In this document: in pieces, positions 1 to 6,142 of the stretch
How positions within the stretch are numbered: position 1 is the stretch's first letter
Layout of the letters: every line of letters begins with the position of its first letter
Assembly: GCA_934183135.1 (NCBI GenBank)
Contig: CAKPRX010000072.1
Span: 1-11,088, forward strand
DNA: 11,088 nucleotides
DNA from: an uncultured Prevotella sp.
GTDB taxonomy: Bacteria > Bacteroidota > Bacteroidia > Bacteroidales > Bacteroidaceae
Reading direction: 5' to 3'
Position numbers and translations under genes: made by a program
Notes under the pieces: generated by a model
The model's input: only the letters and a program-made list of their open reading frames with translations
The model's database searches: none
Told to the model about the DNA's origin: nothing

Positions 1-32
1 CTTCATCGTGCATACAACTTTATAGTAGTGGT

Positions 33-1571
33 CTAAATATACTTGTGTACCTCGTGGCCCTCAACGTGTATGGCGCTGAACGGCTTGGCGGGGCAAACGT
101 TCTCGCAGGCACCGCATCCAATGCAGCGCGACAGGTTGACAGCCGGAAACCTGGGGCTGTACTCATCCTTGGGGTCGCTCTGCACCATCATAATGGCCCC
201 CGACGGACAGTGGCGGGCACAGTTGCCACACTCCACGCCATCCGTAAATACAATACAGTTCTTCTTGACCCACACCGCGTGGCCTATCTGTATGGCCGAC
301 TTATCCTCGGCCTTGATGGGCTTGATGGCACCCGTCGGGCATACCTCGCTGCAGCGGTGGCACTCTGGCCGGCAGTAGCCCCGCTCGTACGACATGGTGG
401 GCTGCATGAATGTCTGTAGTCTTACTGACGGGCGCAGTACATCGTTAGGGCACTCGGCCACACACAGCTGACATGCCGTGCAGTGCTGTGCCATGTGCTG
501 GGCCGACAGCGACCCCGGCGGGGTGATGGGTGTCTGACGGCGGGGAGCCTCTTTCTGCTCTACGGCAGCCAGGCCACCGTCTATCTTCTTCTTCTCCTGA
601 GCCATGGCAGCGGTCGTGGTGGCCACGGCTGCCGCCAAGAGGAAAGAGCGGCGCGAGGTGTCTACCTCGGCTTTGCTGGCAGCCTCCCCAGAGACGCTGG
701 AAGTCTTCTCTGGCGTGCTTACCGTGGCCGTAGCCATCTGCCTGACGGGTCGCCCGTAGCGTAGGGCACCCTTGTGGCAGTGGTCCAGACAGTCGCCACA
801 GGTTACGCAGCGCGAGTAGTCTATATGGTGGTTCCTGGCATCTATACAGGCAGCCTTACAGCTCTTGGCACAGAGCCCACAGCCTACACACCTGTGCTCA
901 TCTATACGCACCCTGAACCAGGCAAAACGGGCCACGAACCCCAGCACGGTACCCACAGGGCATATCGTGTTGCAGTAGGTGCGTCCGTTGCGCCACGCCA
1001 GTACACCTGTTATCAATAAGGTGGCCACGGCTACGGCCAGGGTGGCTCCCGAGCGCACCCAAACATCGCGCCCGTAGAAAGCGTAGCTGTCTACCCGTGT
1101 GGCGATATAGGCCAGCCCGTTGTTGGCCATCAGGTAGATGGGCTGCAGCACATTCTGGGCTATACGGCCGTACGCGCTGTACGGCGCCAGCAGTGTGAAG
1201 AGCGAGCCCACGCCTGCCACCAACAGGACGACGAACACCACTAACATGGTGTACCTCAGCCCTGACCGTGCGGGCGAATAGGAGAAACGCATCCGCTTGC
1301 GCCGCTTGTTGCGCACACCGCTTAGCCAGGATATGATGTCCTGCATGACACCCAGGGGGCATATCACCGAACAGTAGATGCGGCCAAACAGGAGTGTGAG
1401 AACCAGCAGGCCAATCACCACGCCCACGTTGAGCGCCAGTACGGCCGGCAGAAACTGTACCTTGGCCATCCATCCTAACCAGGCGTGTACCGTTCCGGTA
1501 AAGTCGAGGAACAGCAGCGTGATAAGGCTGAAGAATACGACGGCCAGTGTTAACCTAATCTTTCTAATCAT
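33..1571 (-). CDS. NapH-NapG-like fused membrane/periplasmic polyferredoxin
   Basis: Probably a quinol-oxidising electron-transfer protein of the inner membrane. Residues are numbered from the ATG at 1571 (512 aa); the frame opens three codons earlier with TTG, which I think is less likely. The N-terminal half resembles NapH: hydrophobic segments at about 5-25, 40-62, 107-130 and 173-192, CxxxCP motifs at C67/C71 and C200/C204, then two 4Fe-4S sites (C228, 231, 234, 238 and C255, 258, 261, 265). A polar linker leads to a twin-arginine-like signal (SRRSFLL at 306-312, then an Ala-rich stretch). The C-terminal half resembles NapG/MauM: four more cluster sites starting at C364, C400 (Cx3Cx2Cx3C), C439 (Cx8Cx2Cx3C) and C483. 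The order implies cytoplasmic ferredoxins, a membrane crossing, and exported ferredoxins. No terminal reductase lies in the window, so the electron acceptor is unknown. It follows hrpB by 87 bases on the same strand. The family assignment is strong; the pathway is inferred. Confidence 0.85.
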   Translation of the reverse strand: MIRKIRLTLAVVFFSLITLLFLDFTGTVHAWLGWMAKVQFLPAVLALNVGVVIGLLVLTLLFGRIYCSVICPLGVMQDIISWLSGVRNKRRKRMRFSYSPARSGLRYTMLVVFVVLLVAGVGSLFTLLAPYSAYGRIAQNVLQPIYLMANNGLAYIATRVDSYAFYGRDVWVRSGATLAVAVATLLITGVLAWRNGRTYCNTICPVGTVLGFVARFAWFRVRIDEHRCVGCGLCAKSCKAACIDARNHHIDYSRCVTCGDCLDHCHKGALRYGRPVRQMATATVSTPEKTSSVSGEAASKAEVDTSRRSFLLAAAVATTTAAMAQEKKKIDGGLAAVEQKEAPRRQTPITPPGSLSAQHMAQHCTACQLCVAECPNDVLRPSVRLQTFMQPTMSYERGYCRPECHRCSEVCPTGAIKPIKAEDKSAIQIGHAVWVKKNCIVFTDGVECGNCARHCPSGAIMMVQSDPKDEYSPRFPAVNLSRCIGCGACENVCPAKPFSAIHVEGHEVHKYI

Positions 1572-1577
1572 AATGTG

Positions 1578-1585
1578 CAAATTTA
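1578..1585 (-). promoter_or_regulatory. possible -7 promoter box of the NapH-NapG-like gene
   Basis: Read on the minus strand this is TAAATTTG, an exact match to the Bacteroidetes -7 consensus TAnnTTTG. It lies six bases before the ATG at 1571, so transcription would begin at or almost at the start codon. No TTTG stands 19-21 bases upstream, which weakens the call. The gene may instead be read through from hrpB, since I see no terminator between the two. Confidence 0.3.
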
Positions 1586-1658
1586 CAAAAAATACTAATA
1601 GTCAGCTGCTATAAGTCGCGGAAAAATTATCTGTTGTCCTGTTTTTTCTGCCCGATGG

Positions 1659-4181
1659 CTATCGGTGGTTGCCCTTGGGCTGCGTGCGCCTTACCCCACG
1701 TACGGCCTGCGCCTCCAGGGGATTGTCGGGCCAGTAGTGCTTAGGGTAGCGCCGGCGGAGCTCCTTGCGCACCTCGAAATAAGTGTTCTGCCAGAAGCTC
1801 TGCAGGTCCTGGGTCATCTGGACAGGCTTAAAACCGGGCGAGAGCAGCTCCATAAGTACAGGCCGGCGGCCATTGTCGACACAGGGAGTACGCTCCAGTC
1901 CGAAACACTCCTGCAGGCGCACGCTCAGCACCGGGGCCTCGGCGCCCCGACGGTAGTCTACCCTTATCTGGCTGCCTGTGGGCACCTGGATATGACTGGG
2001 AGCCAGCCTGTCTATGTCTTGCTGCAGCTCGTAAGGTATAAGGCCCCACAGCACCTCATAGAGGTTGATGTGCCTCAGGTCGCCAGGCGTACAGAGCAGA
2101 CGGCCGCCCTGTTCCAGGTAGAACGGCAGCCAGCTGTCGGCCGTAGACAGCAGATGCTCGGTGGCCAGACAGGGCAGGGCTAACTCCGGATGCCAGTCCG
2201 AAACGGCTGCCACCCGGCGCTGGAGCTGACTTACACGGTCGTTCCAGTCCAGCAGGCTGAGCCCCTCGCGGCTGACAGCCTCGCACACCACGCGGATAAC
2301 CTCCTGAGGGTCTATATCCGTCAGCGGCCTGCTGTCTATCAGCAGTTGGCCGATGCGCCACTCGCGCCGGGCCACCACTCCGTTCTGCTTGCTGTTCCAC
2401 GACAGGTTGCTGCGCTCTGTAACCAGCGAGGTGCCCACCAGCTCGCCTGGCACCAAGGGCGCTGCCAGGAACACCCGGCCGTCGCCCTGCCCGGTATGGA
2501 GCGAGGCGATGGCCAGCCAGGGATGGGCCGACATGCTGTCGGTATGGTCTATCCGTACCGTCTGTCCTCCCGCCAGTCGGTAGGTACCTATCCCGTCGAC
2601 AGCCATGGCTATGCGCTCCGGGTAGGCATAGGCCACTAACAGGCCCACTTCCTGCGGGTCTACGGCCGTGTTGTCCTCGGCCACATGAACCATACGCCGG
2701 TATTCGCGGGCTATCTGGCCGAGGCGCGCCCACCGCCCTGTCATACTGCGTACCCGCTTGTCACGCATGACGCCAATGCGCAGGGACAGGTCGGTACCCG
2801 CCTCGTCGCCCATGGGGTCTTTCTCCTCGAGCAGTGCCGCTATGTCGCAGGCCAGGGCCTTTAGCTGACCCGTGGCGCCACCCAGTATCATGCGGGCTAT
2901 ACGCGGATGACAGGGTAGGGCAGCCATGGCCCGTCCCTGAGGGGTTATGGCGCCCAGAGTGTCTATGGCCCCTAACAGCCTGAGCAACTGCTGGGCACGG
3001 CCCACATTGCCCGTGGGAGGCGGGGTTATCCAGGGCAGCGCCGACACCTGCGACTCGCCGAAGGCGGCTACGTCCAGCACCATGGGGGCCAGGTCGGCCT
3101 CCTCTATCTCGGGCTTGCGCTGGGCCGCCATCAAGTGTTCCGAAGCCCTGGCCCACATCCTGTAGCACACACCGGCTGCCACACGGCCCGCGCGTCCGGC
3201 CCGCTGTGTAGCCATGTCCAGGCTGATACGGGTGGTGGCCAGGTGCGACAGGCCGGTACGCGGGTCGAATACCAAGGCCCTGCACAGACCCGAGTCGACC
3301 ACGATACGTACCCCCTCGATGGTGATAGAGGTCTCGGCGATGGGCGTGGCCAGTACTACCTTGCGCCGGCCTGGTGGCGAGGGGGCTATGGCGCGCCGCT
3401 GCAGTTCGGGCGACAGCTGGCCGTATAGTGGATATACCTCTGTGGGTGCCAGCGTGTCGGCCAGTAGCTGTGCGCACTGGCTTATCTCGGCCTGTCCGGG
3501 CAGAAAAGCCAGGATGTCGCCCTCGTGCTGACGGTGGGCACGGGCCACGGTGGCTGCCACAGCCTGCGCCATGTAGCGCGGGTCGGTGTCGTGGTCGGCA
3601 TAGTGGGTCTGTACATCGTACATACGGCCCTGACAGCTGATGAGCGGTGCCTGCAGGGCATGGCATAGGGTGGTGGTGTCTATGGTGGCCGACATGATGA
3701 CTATACGCAGGTCGGGACGTATAATCTGCTGGGCCGCACGGGTTAGCGCCAGGGCCAGGTCGGTGTTGATGCTCCGCTCGTGAAACTCGTCGAAGATGAC
3801 CACGCTCACCCCGTCGAGGGTGGCGTCGGCCACCAGCATACGGGTGAGTATGCCCTCGGTAAGCACCTCTATCCGGGTGGCTGCCGAGACGCGCGTGTCA
3901 AACCGTACGCGGTATCCCACGGTCTGGCCTACAGGCTCGGCCAGCAGGGCGGCCATGCGCTCGGCTATCTGGCGGGCTGCCAGCCGGCGGGGTTCCAGCA
4001 TGAGTACCCGGCCGCCGCCCTTGAGGGCGTCCAGGATGGTCAGGGGCAACAGGGTAGACTTGCCGGCTCCCGGCGGAGCCGTTACGACCACCTGGGTATG
4101 GGCGCTCAGCGCCTCGTTGACCGCCTCGGCTATGTCGGCGGCTGGCAACTGGGTGGTGTGTAGTATGTCTGTGATGTTCAT
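1659..4181 (-). CDS. hrpB: ATP-dependent helicase HrpB (DEAH family)
   Basis: An 840-residue superfamily 2 DExH helicase of the HrpB family, close to the usual length for the family (about 800-850). Motifs appear in order: Walker A APPGAGKST at 35-43, DEFH Walker B at 131-134, SAT (motif III) at 164-166, FLPGQAEI at 226-233, ATPIAETSITIEG (motif V) at 278-290, and QRAGRAGR (motif VI) at 326-333. The remaining C-terminal part, about 400 residues, fits the HrpB-specific C-terminal region. Members are thought to act on RNA, but the cellular substrate of HrpB is poorly defined. The ATG at 4181 overlaps the TGA of the upstream DUF4186 gene in an ATGA, which suggests translational coupling and supports this start. 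It is probably the third gene of a thioredoxin, DUF4186, hrpB transcript. A small inverted repeat (CCGAT/ATCGG) spans its stop codon but is not followed by a T-run, so I do not call a terminator. Confidence 0.95.
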   Translation of the reverse strand: MNITDILHTTQLPAADIAEAVNEALSAHTQVVVTAPPGAGKSTLLPLTILDALKGGGRVLMLEPRRLAARQIAERMAALLAEPVGQTVGYRVRFDTRVSAATRIEVLTEGILTRMLVADATLDGVSVVIFDEFHERSINTDLALALTRAAQQIIRPDLRIVIMSATIDTTTLCHALQAPLISCQGRMYDVQTHYADHDTDPRYMAQAVAATVARAHRQHEGDILAFLPGQAEISQCAQLLADTLAPTEVYPLYGQLSPELQRRAIAPSPPGRRKVVLATPIAETSITIEGVRIVVDSGLCRALVFDPRTGLSHLATTRISLDMATQRAGRAGRVAAGVCYRMWARASEHLMAAQRKPEIEEADLAPMVLDVAAFGESQVSALPWITPPPTGNVGRAQQLLRLLGAIDTLGAITPQGRAMAALPCHPRIARMILGGATGQLKALACDIAALLEEKDPMGDEAGTDLSLRIGVMRDKRVRSMTGRWARLGQIAREYRRMVHVAEDNTAVDPQEVGLLVAYAYPERIAMAVDGIGTYRLAGGQTVRIDHTDSMSAHPWLAIASLHTGQGDGRVFLAAPLVPGELVGTSLVTERSNLSWNSKQNGVVARREWRIGQLLIDSRPLTDIDPQEVIRVVCEAVSREGLSLLDWNDRVSQLQRRVAAVSDWHPELALPCLATEHLLSTADSWLPFYLEQGGRLLCTPGDLRHINLYEVLWGLIPYELQQDIDRLAPSHIQVPTGSQIRVDYRRGAEAPVLSVRLQECFGLERTPCVDNGRRPVLMELLSPGFKPVQMTQDLQSFWQNTYFEVRKELRRRYPKHYWPDNPLEAQAVRGVRRTQPKGNHR

Positions 4182-4615
4182 TGAGGGTTACGTTGTAGTT
4201 GGCGTTCTATCCAGGCCATCAGCACGCTTACGGCATACTGCTGTTCGGCCGGGGTAAGCTGATGGCCGGGGGCTATGTGGTGCCAGCGATACAGACAGCC
4301 ACGGCAGCAGCAACCGGTGGCGTGCTGGGCCACAAAGACGGGATGCCCGCGCATGGGTGTCTGCCGTCCGTCGTTGGCTATGACGGCAGGGGCCAGCCGC
4401 TGGGCCACAAAGGTGGCGGCATGCTGGCGGATGGTGGCCAGCCCGCGCGAGTGGATGTAGGCCCGGTCGGCGGCCGAGAGGTGAAAACGGCTGCGAAAGG
4501 CTGACTGGGCCAAGCGCTCGAACAGCTGGGTGTGGTCGTAGACAGGGCTGGCAGCACTGTCGGCATCTTCCTCGTCGTCGAACAGAGACAGCTGGCGTAC
4601 AGATAGTTGGCGCAT
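4178..4615 (-). CDS. DUF4186 family protein
   Basis: A 145-residue protein numbered from the ATG at 4615; the open frame extends three codons upstream to a TTG, which is less likely. I recognise the DUF4186 family from the core at about 33-140: FERLAQSAFRSRFHLS, then RQHAATFVAQRLAP, then NDGRQTPMRGHPVFVAQHAT at 81-100, a cysteine group (C102, C103, C104, C107), WHHI at 111-114, and a helical end with SVLMAWIE. The clustered Cys and His residues suggest a metal site, but this is inference; the family has no established function that I know of. The first 20 residues, containing an acidic DDEEDAD run, look disordered. It lies 12 bases after the thioredoxin-like gene and overlaps hrpB by 4 bases, so the three are almost certainly co-transcribed. 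Confidence 0.85.
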   Translation of the reverse strand: MRQLSVRQLSLFDDEEDADSAASPVYDHTQLFERLAQSAFRSRFHLSAADRAYIHSRGLATIRQHAATFVAQRLAPAVIANDGRQTPMRGHPVFVAQHATGCCCRGCLYRWHHIAPGHQLTPAEQQYAVSVLMAWIERQLQRNPQ

Positions 4616-4627
4616 ACGGTTCAATCT

Positions 4628-4933
4628 TTACTGCTGTGACAGAAATGGGGCCAAGGTGGCCCGTAAGTCGGACAATGACAGATAGCCCGACTGCCGCCAG
4701 AGCTGCTGCCCTTGCCTGAACAGCATCAGCGTGGGCACCGACCGCACCTGGAACCGTGCCGCGGTATCGGTATGCTGGTCTATATTGATTTTGAGGATAC
4801 GCAGCCGGTCGCCCAGTTGTGCTTTGAGTTCGGCAAGCACAGGGTGCTGCATCTGGCAGGGCTGACACCAGGTGGCGTAGAAGTCTACCAGCACCAGGCG
4901 GTCATCGTTTATGGCATTATCAAATGTTTCCAT
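4628..4933 (-). CDS. thioredoxin-like protein with CQPC active site
   Basis: A 101-residue single-domain thioredoxin fold protein, about the length of E. coli thioredoxin, with no signal peptide, so probably a cytoplasmic disulfide reductase. Visible features are VDFYATW leading into the active site C23-Q-P-C26, the buried acid D17, the fold's cis-proline loop SVPT at 65-68, and the FRQGQQ turn before the last strand. The active site reads CQPC where ordinary thioredoxins have CGPC. Since the two residues between the cysteines tune redox potential, this may not be the housekeeping thioredoxin, so I give no symbol. The start ATG at 4933 places the first strand correctly. It is the first gene of a probable operon with the DUF4186 gene and hrpB, with a promoter box about 70 bases upstream. 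Confidence 0.92.
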   Translation of the reverse strand: METFDNAINDDRLVLVDFYATWCQPCQMQHPVLAELKAQLGDRLRILKINIDQHTDTAARFQVRSVPTLMLFRQGQQLWRQSGYLSLSDLRATLAPFLSQQ

Positions 4934-5004
4934 AAGGCTATTGGAAGTATTCTTATTCTTGTATATCGTACATATTATAGCAGGGCTGCATCGACAGCCT
5001 TATG

Positions 5005-5012
5005 CAAAGTTA
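5005..5012 (-). promoter_or_regulatory. -7 promoter box for the thioredoxin-DUF4186-hrpB operon
   Basis: On the minus strand this reads TAACTTTG, matching TAnnTTTG, and is followed by CATAAGG. Transcription would begin near 4998, giving a leader of about 65 bases. A TTTG occurs upstream at 5027-5030, but the gap is only 14 bases, so the -33 element is uncertain. The 12 bases CTTTGCATAAGG (4998-5009, minus strand) recur twice upstream of dnaB. Confidence 0.55.
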
Positions 5013-5067
5013 CATTTATTCTCTCGCAAATTAGCATAAATGGACTGGAAATATCTCCTTACGCGCA

Positions 5068-5088
5068 CGTATATATAATTAAGGTATA
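5068..5088. repeat. dispersed 21-bp element, copy 1
   Basis: Begins CGTATATATAAT and ends AAGGTATA. It matches 5741-5761 at 20 of 21 positions (T versus C at the 13th base). Both copies are preceded by alternating G/C (GCGC) and followed by a GTAC within about 17 bases. On the minus strand this copy lies about 55 bases upstream of the thioredoxin promoter box. Confidence 0.6.
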
Positions 5089-5224
5089 GGGAGCTGTACT
5101 TGGAACACCAAAAGGCAAAAGGGGAAAGGCCCAAAAGCGTCTTCCTGTGTACAGGCACAGGCTTCCTGCCCACTACTGCCAATGGACAATTCGGCAACAC
5201 GTATCGTAAAGTTTTTTCTCATAT

Positions 5225-5238
5225 TGCATAAATATACA
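5225..5238. promoter_or_regulatory. ARG-box-like palindrome, site 1
   Basis: TGCATAAATATACA is close to the 14-base ArgR/AhrC operator pattern (TGAAT-WWWW-ATTCA type). The identical 15-mer, with one more leading T, recurs at 5640-5654 apart from that leading base context. No arginine gene lies in the window, so a role as an ArgR site is only a guess from the pattern; other dimeric regulators could bind it. Confidence 0.35.
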
Positions 5239-5365
5239 TTTCGGACGTTTCGGCATCGGGCCAGGGCTTTTCGGGCCTCTGTCGTTTGCCTGTACGCTCG
5301 CCGTAGGGGCAGCGGTGGCGAAAACGGCCATTTCCTGACCACCCGGAAACCATCATTTTTTCGCC

Positions 5366-5420
5366 CGCGATGGTCATTAGAATCGTAATGACCATCGCGA
5401 GCACCAAAATGACCATCGCG
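5366..5420. repeat. 14-bp perfect inverted repeat with a third arm copy
   Basis: CGCGATGGTCATTA at 5366-5379 is the exact reverse complement of TAATGACCATCGCG at 5386-5399, with a six-base loop. Thirteen bases of the right arm (AATGACCATCGCG) occur again at 5408-5420, exactly 21 bp after the copy at 5387. A U-rich tail follows on neither strand, so it does not look like an intrinsic terminator. A protein-binding site array or a structured RNA are both possible. Confidence 0.75.
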
Positions 5421-5605
5421 GCAACTCCGCAAATCGTCCTCGAAAGAGCCGAAAATAGAGGCGAAAAAGGCGTGAAATACCGTTATTTTGTAAAAGGTTG
5501 TTACTTTTACCGCCCTCAAGATGCTCCAAAATGGCCCAGACGGCCCCGAAAATCGTCCTGGTTTGATAAAATTTTCCGGGATTTATGCCCCCAAAAACGG
5601 ACGTT

Positions 5606-5659
5606 ACGACTGTATATTTATACATTATCGCCGCTGGTTTTGCATAAATATACAGTCGT
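5606..5659. repeat. 19-bp imperfect inverted repeat of two palindromic sites
   Basis: The arm at 5606-5624 pairs with the arm at 5641-5659 at 18 of 19 positions across a 16-base loop. Each arm contains a 14-base near-palindrome: TGTATATTTATACA at 5611-5624 and TGCATAAATATACA at 5641-5654, the latter identical to the site at 5225-5238. Their centres are 30 bp apart, about three helical turns, so two dimers could sit on one DNA face. The same arms could form a long RNA or cruciform hairpin. No T-run follows directly. Confidence 0.7.
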
Positions 5660-5740
5660 GTGTAAAGGTTTTTCGCCATTTTCGAGATGGTTATGATAGC
5701 CATGGCTTACGCGAGCCACACCCCGTGTAAGTCGCGCGCG

Positions 5741-5761
5741 CGTATATATAATCAAGGTATA
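5741..5761. repeat. dispersed 21-bp element, copy 2
   Basis: Second copy of the element at 5068-5088, differing at one base. It follows a GCGCGCGCG run and lies about 80 bases to the right of the ARG-box-like hairpin. It has no promoter box of the TAnnTTTG type directly beside it, unlike the region of copy 1. Confidence 0.6.
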
Positions 5762-5958
5762 TGTAGAGGTGGTACTGGCGGCAGACAGAGGATAACCGTC
5801 TACGTGCTGATGGCAAATGTGGGAAACGGGTAGGTAGACCTCGGCTATTGTCTGAGACAACTGCTTCTGTTGCCAGGGGCGTCACGGTAAGGCCGATTGT
5901 GGCTGAGATACTCGGAGAGTGGGCTATGGTGGGGGCCTAAATAAATATAATATTTTAT

Positions 5959-5989
5959 TTTGTATTTACCTTACTTTGCACTACCTTTG
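5959..5989 (+). promoter_or_regulatory. dnaB promoter
   Basis: TTTG at 5959-5962, a 19-base gap, then TACCTTTG at 5982-5989 match the Bacteroidetes primary sigma factor consensus (TTTG, N19-21, TAnnTTTG) exactly. The DNA just upstream is A/T-only over more than 20 bases. Transcription would begin near 5996, leaving a leader of about 145 bases before dnaB. Confidence 0.65.
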
Positions 5990-6012
5990 CATAAGGTCGG
6001 CTGCGGCTCGGC
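5984..6012 (+). repeat. 29-bp direct repeat, copy 1
   Basis: Starts CCTTTGCATAAGG and ends GCGGCTCGGC; identical over 29 bases to 6049-6077, with a start-to-start distance of 65 bases. This copy overlaps the end of the -7 box and covers the expected transcription start. The DNA between the copies also repeats TTGCAC in spaced positions. Confidence 0.85.
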
Positions 6013-6048
6013 AATTCGAACAAGTTCAATTGCACTCTCCTTGCACGC

Positions 6049-6077
6049 CCTTTGCATAAGGTCGGCTGCGGCTCGGC
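6049..6077 (+). repeat. 29-bp direct repeat, copy 2
   Basis: Exact second copy of the element at 5984-6012, inside the presumed dnaB leader. It lacks the upstream TA of a -7 box (GCCCTTTG instead of TACCTTTG), so it is probably not itself a promoter. Confidence 0.85.
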
Positions 6078-6142
6078 GGTCAGCGAGACGCCACTGGGCA
6101 GAACCTATGAGACACGTTGGTATGATAATACAATAAACTTTT

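Larger units (their letters stand above)
4934..6142. other. long divergent intergenic region with dispersed repeats
   Basis: About 1.2 kb between the divergent thioredoxin-like and dnaB genes. Open frames up to 146 codons exist on both strands, but they overlap one another, lack recognisable domains and are interrupted by palindromes, so I call none of them genes. The stretch contains the outward promoters at both ends and the repeats listed separately. I see no transposase remnant, tRNA or integrase site. Most of it resembles the repeat-laden intergenic DNA typical of Prevotella, an impression from memory and not a database result. Confidence 0.7.

Noticed and set aside
1..32. a further minus-strand gene starting at the left edge
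   Set aside because: ATG triplets exist on the minus strand at 4-6 and 11-13, but at most a few codons are visible, so nothing can be supported.
898..1473. 191-codon minus-strand open frame within the NapH-NapG-like gene
   Set aside because: Same-strand shifted frame with no membrane or cluster motifs, while the other frame has a full set.
1652..1665. inverted repeat CCGAT/ATCGG across the hrpB stop as a terminator
   Set aside because: Only 5 bp, and on the minus strand it is followed by A, not T; no terminator support.
2761..3666. 301-codon minus-strand open frame inside hrpB
   Set aside because: It lies out of frame inside the clearly coding hrpB, is rich in Arg/Gly/Pro/His as GC-rich shadow frames are, and shows no domain.
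5079..5519. 146-codon minus-strand open frame in the trx-dnaB gap
   Set aside because: It spans the palindrome at 5366-5399 and the 5225 site, has odd low-complexity composition (repeated DGH), overlaps other frames on both strands and has no domain. A real small protein cannot be fully excluded.
5370..5860. open frames of 69-108 codons on both strands around the 5606-5659 hairpin
   Set aside because: They overlap each other and are built from the inverted repeats, so they look like repeat-derived frames and not genes.
5984..6077. start of a CRISPR-like array from the 29-bp repeats
   Set aside because: Only two copies, no further units, the repeat overlaps a promoter, and no cas gene is present.
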